A stretch of DNA of 64,000 bases, taken from contig JAKZAP010000021.1 of NCBI GenBank assembly GCA_023053575.1, forward strand, positions 3,617,790 to 3,681,789, read 5' to 3'. Positions within the stretch are counted from its first letter, which is position 1, and every line of letters starts with the position of its first letter. Shown piece by piece: positions 55,011-64,000 of this stretch. A program made the position numbers and the translations under genes. The notes beneath the pieces are model-generated. The model saw nothing but the letters and a program-made list of their open reading frames with translations, was not told the origin of the DNA and did no database searches. The DNA is from Branchinecta lynchi. Taxonomy: Eukaryota; Arthropoda; Branchiopoda; Anostraca; Branchinectidae.

Positions 55011-57800
55011 ACAAGAGCTACGAGCTCATATGGCACTTGTTACGAGTCTGCTGTACAAGAAAGTAGATGAGAACGTCACAAAATACACCCGCCATCCAAA
55101 AATGCGGTTCGGAAATAGAAATAGGATATTCAGTTTCACTCACTTCTGAGCAGTTCCGCCATCGTCTCGATTTTCTGCAGCAAATGCACATGACTGCTCA
55201 AACTTTCAGCCCAATAAATCCACTTGTTTGATCCCTACACGTGTTACACGATATCCGGTACTCCCTCTATCTCCCCCTACCGTGGCCGAATCTGGTTCGG
55301 ACTAAAAAATGGACCATCTAAAGCATCTTCTTTTATACCATCTATCAAGTTTCACTCGAATCTGAGCATTTTTTGAAAATTCCGGTACCCCCCCCCCCCC
55401 CCCACCAACGTTGTCGGATCCGGTTCGGGCCCAAAATATGTCATCTAGGGTATGTGCTCTCTCTATGTTCCATTTTCATTTAAACTGATGCACTCGTTTG
55501 ACCCCTATGCGAGCCTCAAAGTTTCCGACAATCTCCATCCAACTCCCCCTACTGTGGCCGAACAGGACTTGAAAACATAAATGTCGTATCTCTTAATTCC
55601 CTGTCCCTGTCCATCGAGTTTTACTGAAATTGGAGCATAGCCTATCTGCAAGTTTCTATTACCTTTATGAGTCGATGGAACCTACGATAAGATCGTCACA
55701 TTCCCAGTTTGGATTCAAAGCTGGCCTGGGTACTGACCTGTGTATTTATTTACTGAAGTGTGTGATCCAGTTCTACTGGTTATTTTCAACACCCATATTT
55801 GCGTGTTTTTTGGATGCTAAGGCTGCGTTTGATCGTGTTAATCACGCGAAACTTCTTGACAAGCTGCGACTAAAAGGGGTTGACCCGAGAATCATTTGGG
55901 TTCTTGGATCGTGGTTTACTGTACAGAAGTTTCGGGTTAGATGGAGTGGATGCTATAGCTCACATTTCCCAGTCGGCAATGGAGTGCGCCTGGGTGGTGT
56001 TCTTTCCCCACTCTTTATAACTTGTATGTTGACGAGCTGAATAAGGAGCTGTCTGAAACAGGTATTGGTTGCTACATGAATGGTCAGTGTTTTAACAATA
56101 TCAGCTATGCTGACGATTTAGTTCTTTTGGCTCCAACTGTAGCTGCGCTGAATAGCTTGCTGCTTGTTTGTGAAAGGTTTGCCGCTGAACACGATATTGT
56201 ATTCAATACCACGAAGACGAAGTGTATGGCGTTTCTTCCGAAAGGAGCTCGACTAAAACGCATCCTGGACGCCATACTCAATGGTGTCACTCTCGAGTTT
56301 GTGACGTCATTTAAATACCTCGGGTTCCACCTGACGTCTAAACTGACTGACGAGGAGCATGTAACAGCCGTTTCGAGGTCGCTGTGTGTCCGTGCAAATA
56401 TACTGATTAGAAAATTCTCTTCATGTGAAGAGGACATAAAATCTTTTCTTTTCAGGGCCTACTGCACTCCAATTTACTGCCTGGCCCTTGTGACCAGCAT
56501 CTCTGGGGAAACTGACAGGTCTTTTCGGGTTCTGTATAACAATGCTTTCAGGTGGCTGCATCGTCTGCCTAGACACTGCAGTGCTTCTGGTATGTTTGTG
56601 GTGGCGGGACTTCCTTCTTTTCCTGAACTAAGGAGGAGAAACATTTTTTCTTTGCAGAACAGGATTCTCAGGTCGTCTAATCAACTTGTGCGGGCTGCAT
56701 CTGCCCCGCTTTTGAGGTTGTCTCTGCCTGTGTGGCTGGAATGGGAGCGGTCTCTGCGTGTGACCCAGGTTCCAGCTGGAGCCCGTTCGACCTGACTGAT
56801 TTAGTTTAGTGTACTGTTTGTTTCGAGTGTTTTATTTTTGTTTTGTTTTTTATGGTTTTCAAAAACCGTTAAATAAAAGAAATTGAAAATTGAATTGAAT
56901 TACCCCCCCCCCCCCCCCCTACCTTGGCCGAATCCGGGCCGGACGCCAAATAACAAATCTAGGCCGCATAAGCTCGGCACTGTTGAACTTGCATCTCATT
57001 CGGTCCAATTCCCCCAACCGTGGTCGCATACATAGTTCGAACACCCATTAAGTTTCACTCGAATCAGACCACTCGTTCGCAATTCATAGAAGTCAATTTC
57101 CATATTTCTCTTCTCTTGCTCCCCCAAAAATGCTCAGATCTAGGAACGGAACTTTCCGGGGGTATGTTATGTCAGGTTCTTAAGTCAATTAGTTCGGATC
57201 GCTAATATGCCTGCAAAGTTTCGTTGTCTTTTTACAGCTGGAACTATTAAACTCACGACTACCGGAATTCCAGGAAACCTCCTCCAACTCCCCCGCAGAG
57301 CCCCGAAACCATCTGGCTCCGTCAATTTCATCTAGGCCTAATGCTTGTTCTCTCCATCAAGCTCCGTCCCAATCCATCTGCTTTTAGGGTTTCTTGAGTT
57401 TTCAGCCCCCCCCCCCCCGCCCCATCCCCAAGGTATCGGACCCGACCCGCACTTGACACTGAACGTCCGAGGCGATAGCTCACCAGACAAGTTTCATTCA
57501 AATCCGATCACCCGTTCAAAAGTTATGCACGCCACTGGACCCATGACTCCCCATCCATCCACTGCCCCACGATGGTCGGATCGGGGAAACGGCTGTTCTC
57601 AAGTCAATCTGTTCGGATCCCTGACATACCTGCCAAGTTTCATCGCCCTATCACATCAGGAAGTATGCCGAACTCGCGGGATCGCTATAAATCCTTATCT
57701 GGAAGTGCCCGAACTAGCAAAACCGGGACCGACAGACCGACTGACGGACAGAAATTACAATCGCTATATGGCACTTGGCCGAAGGGCAAGTGCCATAAAA
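55011..57800 (+). repeat. Large poly-C-rich repeat (family I), copy 2, split by a LINE
   Basis: Same start as copy 1 (ACAAGAGCTACGAGCTCATA) and the same final hairpin, here clean: TATGGCACTTG, loop, CAAGTGCCATA at 57766-57797. C homopolymers lie near 55389, 56904 and 57404. The LINE at about 55640-56900 interrupts it. Without the LINE it is roughly 1.5 kb against 1.96 kb for copy 1, so one copy has gained or lost internal units. Confidence 0.65.
55640..56900 (+). mobile_element. 5'-truncated LINE, reverse transcriptase (one frameshift)
   Basis: Two overlapping frames encode a continuous RT. The first (to 56038) has FDAKAAFDRVNHAKLLDKL-like sequence (written FLDAKAAFDRVNHAKLLDKL) and NGVRLGGVLSPL. 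The second (56022-56795) has YVDELNKELS, the catalytic SYADDLVLLAPT, NTTKTKCMAF, FKYLGFHLT and a Cys/Trp-containing C-terminus to a stop at 56793-56795. The frames join by a 1-base shift near 56010-56020. The 3' end is TAAATAAAAGAAATTGAAAA followed by TTGAATTGAA. Jockey/CR1-like by motif. It is the best preserved retroelement here, so probably the youngest LINE. No target duplication identified. Confidence 0.88.
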
Positions 57801-57917
57801 ACTGAAGAAACAGAGACAAAGAATTGAAAAATTTAATATCTTTCACTGTCGTCGAAGGCCCTTTTCATAAAATCGTTTGTCCCCGCATTTTGAAATTGGG
57901 CAAGTCCGTCTCTGTTC

Positions 57918-58275
57918 GGTCAGTCCATTTCATAATTCGGTCATTAATCAGATTCATCTGGTTATGATTTGTGACCGAATGCGATAATTCATCCAACTCT
58001 TGTTCAGTCCGCATCGATTTCGCCGGATTCGGTTCGTCCTTGCGTAAATTCGGTGATTTAAACGTGTATTTGGTCTCATTATTTACCAAATTCGGTTGAA
58101 GTCCGTATCATTAGGTCAGTCCATTTCATAATTCGGTCATTAATCAGATTCATTTGGTTCTGATTCGTGACCGAATACGATAATTCGTCCAACTCTTGTC
58201 CAGTCCGCATCGATTTCGCCGCATTCAGTCCGTCCCTGCGTCAATTCGGTGATTTAACCATTCTATTTGGCATTT
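57918..58275 (+). repeat. Tandem duplication, ~195 bp unit
   Basis: GGTCAGTCCATTTCATAATT recurs at 57918 and about 58113, followed in both by TCGGTCATTAATCAGATTCA, GTGACCGAAT and CAGTCCGCATCGATTTCGCC. Two near-identical units, separated by slightly different spacers. Confidence 0.75.
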
Positions 58276-60879
58276 TATTTATCTCGCAGAAAACAACACC
58301 CAAAATAAAAGGTCGTGATGCGATTTAGATTATTTTAAAGATTAGCGACGGACATGAAACTATATCTAATTCCATTCAGCTTATTTTTAACAAAGTAAAG
58401 CTGCATCCGGAAAAATCAGTGTAATGATGGCATATGATTATACTGAAAACAACTTGTACCTGGTACAAACTGTACGTGGTTTAAACAATATCTCTGGCTG
58501 AAGCCGGATCAATCCCGTTTTTTTTTTCGCACATACACACGAGGTTTAAAGGTCTTTAGGCACAATTAAGCAGCCTTCTTTTCTTGCCCACTTGTCTCTT
58601 TAATTTGTACCTCTTCCAGGGGTGGCCCGAAGAGAGGGAGGGGGGGGGGTTCACCCCCTTGCCTTTCGTTAAATCGTATAAGTTGTTTATTTTGGCATCA
58701 TCAAGGTCCGAGCGCTCATTTTAGTCAAAGAAATTCCGAGTAGTTTACAAAAAAAAAGTTAATTTTGGCACTACCCTGCTTCAGACGTAAGTCCGTCCTA
58801 GTCAATGGCAAGCCGAGTCGTTTAATACAGGTTTGACAACCCCGTTAGGTTGGAGACTTGATTCTCGATTCTCAAACGAAGGGTCTGGACTGGCAGCAAC
58901 TCATCTTTTAAAACCTGTTTTATTCGTGCATGATTTTTTTTCTATCTCCCTTGGGTCTTTCAGATTTTAGCCTGTCAAATTTCTTTAGGTTAGTTGTGAA
59001 AGTGAAGTCTGCCTGATAATATGAATACCCTTATAAACCAAAAGCCACAGTCGAGGTTACTTACATGGACTGTGGGACAAACTTTTGACAAGACATGGAC
59101 ATGATGTCATGAAATTTTCAAATACAACGGAAAAGCCATCAGAATTCAAATGACAGAAGACCCGTAAAACCTTTCTGAAGCAAGTATGTTCAGAACACGA
59201 CAAAATGTCGTCAACGAAAAGGATAAGGAAGAACTTGGTATACACCCGAAATTCGCAGGGCAGGAGTATGGTTCTGCAGACGCTGGAATAGCTCACTCAA
59301 TCGGGAGGTAGATTTTTCGCTACCATGCTAGTCTTAAAATACTGCATCGCGGAGAGATATAGTGCTTCTGTCGCGCGAAAGTCGAAAGTTTGTTTCGTCA
59401 ATGAATTGGGTTTTGCTTTTCAAGCGGAACATATCGAATTTTGTAAACCCCTTGAAAGTTGCATCTTTTCCTATGTAGTTTCACTGTAGTTTGACGTACT
59501 TGTCAAATTACCAAATAAAACAATATAGGGCTCTGACGGAGTCGGCAGGAAAGACGACAGTTAATCAGAGAACAGCCATTCATTCCAGTTGTGGTTCATT
59601 ACAATTCTTGTTTTTAATTAAGTAATAAATCTGCTTTCTTGACGATCGGACATACCCTAGGCAGGTCACGACATATAATGAACTGCGAAGGATATATAGT
59701 TCCTACACAGAAGTAAGTTAACCAGATTGTTTATCCAGTTAACACTTTGTATTTTCGCGATTGTCGGAGAAGCGGTCGAACGAAGCTATTACCCTTGGTT
59801 AACAATGCTGCTTCGTGTGCGACACGATTTTTTCTTTGATGTTTCGATGTGCGACAGAATTCGTCCTTCATAAAATCCGATGACGAATTGCCGCCAGACG
59901 CGCTAGATGAACAATAACAATCACACTTGAGATCTGGAGATAAATTATCTGACGGGTGAATAAGCGATTAGCCTTTCGCTTCATATCGAGTCGCGCATTA
60001 GCCCCGTTGAAAAGTCAGCTAGCACTCAGCACTGTAGTCGGAAGCCAGAAATGACAAACTTGATGACGCTTGACAGAACAGACTTGGGTAAAGCAAATAG
60101 AGGGGGAAGAGGCATTTTAAACAGTTTTAAACATGGTTGAGCCTAAGAGGAATTGAAAATAGCAAAACAAACCTGGATAAACGTACACCAAGAAGTAACA
60201 TGTCATTGTTTTCTTTACGATATCGCACCTATCGGCCAAAAAAGAACTAATCTGAGAGGAATTTTATGAGGGGCGTATCGCATGGACGTTCCCACTACCA
60301 CGCAGACGCAAATGGAAAACGAAATTTGTCGACGAGTTTATTGTGCAAAAAGGCAAAGAAACCCTTGGGAAACAGAGTCTGAAGATGCTGGGAAATTACC
60401 CATCCGAATACCACCAGGTTAATACAAGTTTATTCAGAAGATATTTTGCATTCAGCCATTCTAGGATTACAGTCAGACCAAGGTAGAGCAATTTTTAGTC
60501 TTGAAAATTGACTAGTCTTTGTTTTTTCTTTTCTTTCCCTCAAGAATCACATGCGTTATGTCGGGTCAGTTGAAATATTTCAACGCATCCGACACTGCAA
60601 CAAAACGCAAAGTACTGCGTTGCTTGTCGCACGATTTGTGCCGTATGTCGCATGACGCAGAATTTTGCGCGAAATCGCAGCAGTGTGAACCATGGGTTAC
60701 ACACTAAAGTAATTAGATCGGAGGAAATCCTTCCGTTTGGTTAAAAGCGCCAATTTAGTTCGGAACTAGATTGAGATTAATTCCCTCCAGGAAGTGGAGG
60801 AAACGAATGCGGGTAAGCACCTTCTAACCGGATTCAGAATCAGACGAATTGAGAACGAGCACAGGAGCTAGTTCAGATC
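58276..60879. other. No recognised gene; G run
   Basis: A G run at 58634-58650 precedes TTCACCCCC. A minus-strand frame bounded by plausible splice sites (59065-59273) was considered and not accepted. Possible LTR or leader sequence of the retroelement downstream begins somewhere in 60700-60880, but its edge is unclear. Confidence 0.3.
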
Positions 60880-62880
60880 GGGAAAAAGCATCCGGTGACT
60901 TACTTGGGGAATAAACGGTTAATTGGTTCAGAAGGAACTAGCGAGTCGGAAGTGGCTTCTGAAAGTAGTTCGGAAGATAACCGAGTTAAAGTCTATTCGT
61001 CGTCGCGCAGTTCGGTTTCCCAAAACGGGGGCTTTAATGGCCTTAGTAGAGGAGTTCAAGGGTTTAGTAAATCTCATGACAGAAAAGCAGCAAGCTAGTG
61101 AAATTCGTCACAGAGAAGAGAAAGACCGCCTCCTAGCGCAATTGGCTAAAGCATTGTCCTAATAGGTGTAATAAGGTGAATAGCGCTATACGCGATGTTT
61201 ACGTCTTAATACACACGCCTGTTCAAATACAACCCAAGAGGTTCTTATCAATGCGGCTTCCGGTGTTGCCAAGGTAATACAATTTTTTCGAGCTCTAGAA
61301 ATATCCGAAAAGGCTCTTGGTACTACTTGAAGTACACGAGTACAATATAACGCAAACTATACTGTAAAAAAGCTATTAAAATAACGGATGGACAGCATTG
61401 TTCCTCGAACTGACGAAAAGCCGTCGTAATAGAACAAAAACGTGTTTTTGTTAAGAAAAGTTGTTTCTTTAGCTTCCAACAAAGTAGAACTGTTGTGCTT
61501 TCTTTGGCAACCCTGACGACGCTGCGCCTATCCTCGGCCCGCTGGCGGAACCAACCAAGCAATCTGATTGGCCCTGCATAAGCGAGAATAGAACGCTAGT
61601 CTATTCTCCTTATTCACCTTATTACAGCGCGCTCCGAGGAAAAGAAGAATCTGTAATAAGTCTTAAACGCGGTAATACACCTTATTACACCTATTAGGAC
61701 AATGCTTAAGCCCAATAGTTCCAATCTTCAGAAGATAAGCTCTTCTGATGACGTACACTGCTTCCTGAGTGCGTCTGAGAATACGGCGGATCTTTGTGGG
61801 TGGGACGACGCAATTAAAGTTTTGAAGCTAATGCCTTTACTTTCCGGGAACGCTCTCGAGGTAGTTTCGAACCTAAGTCACATGCAACTCGCCAGCTTCA
61901 ACACAACGAAAGTCGCGATACTATATAAGAAAGTGTAACATTACGCCGGAAACTTACAGTCAAAACTTCCGAGAAGCAAAAATGTCCGTGAACATGAGCT
62001 TTCAAGAATTAGCGGACAATCCGGAGAATTATTGCAGAAAATGGCTTCAAGTAACCGAACCTAAAACTAGCCAAACGGTCGGAACCGCTTCGGCTATTTC
62101 AAATACGCTCTTCATAAAATTCCTTCCAGATTAGTTCTTGTTTGGCCGCTAAATACGCTAGCATTAAGTAAACAATGACACATTACTTCTTCGTGTATGT
62201 TTTTCAATTTTGTTGGCTATTTTCAGTTCCTCTTACTCCTAGCCATGCTTAAACTGTTTAAAATGCTTCTGCCTCTATTTGTGCTCTACCCACCCAACTT
62301 CAGTGCTGAGCGTTAGTTGACTTTTCCACGCGGCTAATGCTCGACCCGATATGAAGCGAAAGCCTAATCGCTTATTCATCCTTCAGATAACTTATACCAA
62401 GGCCTCACGTGTGATTGCTATTTTTTCTCTAGCGCATCTGGCGGCAGTTCGTCATTGGATTTTTTTAGGAGCGTATAAGATCAAGCAGCTTTCAAGGTCT
62501 TTCTCAAGAAAACGGCACCCAGAACTGTTGAAGAAGCCATAGTAAGTGCGGAGAACTACGCTGACGCCCATAAGGCAGGGCGATCGAAACCCGAAGAGCC
62601 AACCGCAGAGCGCCAGCGCACGGCAAAAGGGAAGCTTTTGGTAAGTCTGAGAGAGAAGTCTCTTTGTGTAAATGTCAGTCTGATATTACGCCTGGAACTG
62701 TCCTGGCCCGTACTATGTGGAGGGACGCCACTTCACTCTAGTTTACGATCACGCTCCACTGAAGTGGCAACAAGTTAAGAAAAAACGCAAACCCGAGCCT
62801 TGCCAGATGCGTCATATCTCATCAGGGATTTGGTCAATTCTTAATCAAGAATTAAAGCCACTTGTGAATTATGTACATAT
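60880..62880 (+). mobile_element. Decayed Ty3/Gypsy-like retrotransposon (gag and RNase H pieces)
   Basis: Pieces in order: a gag N-terminal coiled segment LMALVEEFKGLVNLMTEK-like at 61035-61160; gag core at 61702-61938 (DDVHCFLSA, GWDDAIKVLKLMPLLSGNAL); PETYSQNFREAKMSVNMSFQ at 61950-62010; a gag C-terminal stretch TVEEAIVSAENYADAHKAGR at 62530-62600. Then, after a large deletion, comes an RNase H motif EGRHFTLVYDHAPLKW at 62718-62765, the form found in Gypsy pol. Stops, frameshifts and the missing protease, RT and integrase show a dead element. A 559 bp TIR element splits gag. Confidence 0.7.
61149..61707. mobile_element. 559 bp TIR element inserted in gag
   Basis: Perfect 30 bp inverted repeats at 61149-61178 (AAGCATTGTCCTAATAGGTG and on) and 61678-61707. 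A second inner pair, TAATAAGGTGAATA and TATTCACCTTATTA, lies inside. No transposase. The similarity weakly continues outward to ATTGG on both sides. No clear target duplication. Confidence 0.78.
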
Positions 62881-62881
62881 T

Positions 62882-63313
62882 AGTTGCGTTTTTGCAGATA
62901 CCATGGTATCTGTTACCACGGTAACTGAATCTGCAATTAGTGTTTTTTGCAGTTACCGTGGTATCTGATACATGGTTGCTCTGCAAAAACGATTATTGCC
63001 GAAATTTACACTTTTTGAAGTCATCCCAAAAGAAAAACTGATATCCAGTTACGAGCCAGTTACACACTAAGTGCTAAACTTCCTTTTCACCAATTTGAAA
63101 AAAATTGACGAAAGTGAGATGAATTTCCAGATACCACGATCAATTACCGCGGCCGGACCGTGGTATCTGAATATCAGATACCACGATAACTGGCCAGATA
63201 CCACGATAACTGCAAAAAAGCCTATTGATCGACGTATCAGAGACCATGATAACTGCAAAAACGACTTTAGACCGTGGTATCAGATACCATGGTATCTGCA
63301 AAAACACAACTAT
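62882..63313. mobile_element. MITE family D, copy 4
   Basis: Begins GTTGCGTTTTTGCAGATACC and ends GGTATCTGCAAAAACACAAC, with ACCACGGTAACTG and ATATCAGATACCACGATAAC inside. Full-length relative of 24950-25203, with additional palindromic units in the right half. Confidence 0.75.
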
Positions 63314-63322
63314 TGTTTGCAG

Positions 63323-63461
63323 AAATCAACTCGGTACAGCGAAGTGCGTGCACGAGCTTGTCAACAAATACCACAAGGTGGCCACAGAAAAGAAGGTTTC
63401 TGTCGTTGTGCGCGATGTGTCCATTCAGCTCGCCAAACAACGGTCCAACGAGGACACCTGA
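63323..63461 (+). CDS. Possible terminal coding fragment, unidentified
   Basis: After TTGTTTGCAG (a plausible acceptor ending at 63322) the frame reads NQLGTAKCVHELVNKYHKVA, then TEKKVSVVVRDVSIQLAKQR and SNEDT, then TGA at 63459-63461. The composition and codon pattern look protein-coding, unlike the flanking repeats, but I do not recognise the family. It may be a last exon of a gene starting elsewhere, or captured sequence beside the MITE. The alternative frame through the same bases lacks this regularity. Confidence 0.3.
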
Positions 63462-63537
63462 GGACTACTGGCCGGGTCAGCAGCGTGACATTCCGACCCA
63501 TCTTTCCAAGTGTCCCTGCAACAATGATACTAAGGAG

Positions 63538-64000
63538 CAGGGGCGTCACGTGGGGGGGGGGAGCACCCCCCCCCCAAATGTTGTCACCCAGTGGGTGAAA
63601 AAGAACCGAGTCGGTGCGAAGTGCAGCAATTTTATGTCAAAACAGTTATTTTTTTCATGAAAACAGTCGGTTTTTAGTAGATTTTTAGTCAAAAATAGTC
63701 GTTTTTTCTGAATATCAGTCGATTTTTTTTCAAAACCGTTTCTTTTTCCTTGAAAACAGTCGTTTTTTCTGCAGTAGACTACTTTAGTCGCTTAAATTTT
63801 AATCTTCTACCTAAAAAGGAGTAGCTTTGCTTTTGCTTCACCTCCAGAAACTACTGCACTGACTTACCAGGGTGCAGGAGCCTGATAGCATAAGCATTTT
63901 GTTTTCTACAACAACTTCAATTACAGTTTCATCAGTATGCCATACGTATTATTTTGCACTTATAGTTATAAGCAACTGAAGGCCGGTTTCTTCTCACAAG
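63538..64000 (+). mobile_element. Left end of a CAGGGGCGTCAC-type element running off the window
   Basis: Begins CAGGGGCGTCACGTGGGGGG, then a C run. The following CAGTTATTTTTTTCATGAAA and repeated AACAGTCG(G/T)TTTTT units match the sequence right after the outer element start at 17342. The right end is beyond the window. Confidence 0.55.

Noticed and set aside
59065..59273. Possible minus-strand exon bounded by GCGTCTGCAG and GTAAGT
   Set aside because: The frame is open and the donor is good, but the polypyrimidine tract is weak, the phase does not match the known exon at 51892, and no family is recognised.

Overview
This window is invertebrate animal nuclear DNA. It has GT-AG introns of 0.7-7.5 kb, no bacterial-style gene packing, and most of its length is interspersed repeats. 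The species cannot be fixed from sequence alone. The one well-conserved gene is of the allatostatin-C/somatostatin receptor type and reads most like protostome (arthropod-type) members. I see no tRNA, rRNA or CRISPR array.

Two host genes are supported, and they point towards each other. On the plus strand, seven coding exons between 12660 and 36662 encode a complete rhodopsin-like GPCR of 423 residues, an allatostatin-C receptor. All six introns have GT-AG ends and all exon phases agree. On the minus strand, two phase-compatible exons (51653-51892, then 41257-41643) encode the C-terminal ~208 residues of a Pro/Ser/Tyr-rich protein ending in NPYGGYY. Its 5' part lies beyond 51892 and I could not identify it.

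Most of the rest is layered transposable elements. Left of the receptor (1-12.6 kb) are a LINE remnant, a foldback-like element whose inverted arms are minisatellites, and a 4.5 kb inverted-repeat element. The receptor introns hold several MITE families, nested hAT-type elements (one with a perfect 8 bp target duplication inside an older palindromic element), a 546 bp foldback, broken LINEs, a large poly-C-rich repeat and a TTAA-bounded element of 1452 bp. Intergenic DNA and the introns of the second gene carry further copies of the same families. The right end has a second poly-C repeat split by a LINE, a decayed Ty3/Gypsy element split by a 559 bp TIR element, and the start of another CAGGGGCGTC-type element.

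The most notable observation lies in receptor intron 6. A short MITE copy inside the TTAA element is a chimera: its left half matches a neighbouring MITE and its right half matches the MITE just upstream of the terminal exon. The copied tract runs on through the 3' splice site and the first 30 nt of that exon. The result is a decoy terminal exon (32068-32133), in frame with exon 6, that would give a receptor with a short alternative tail.
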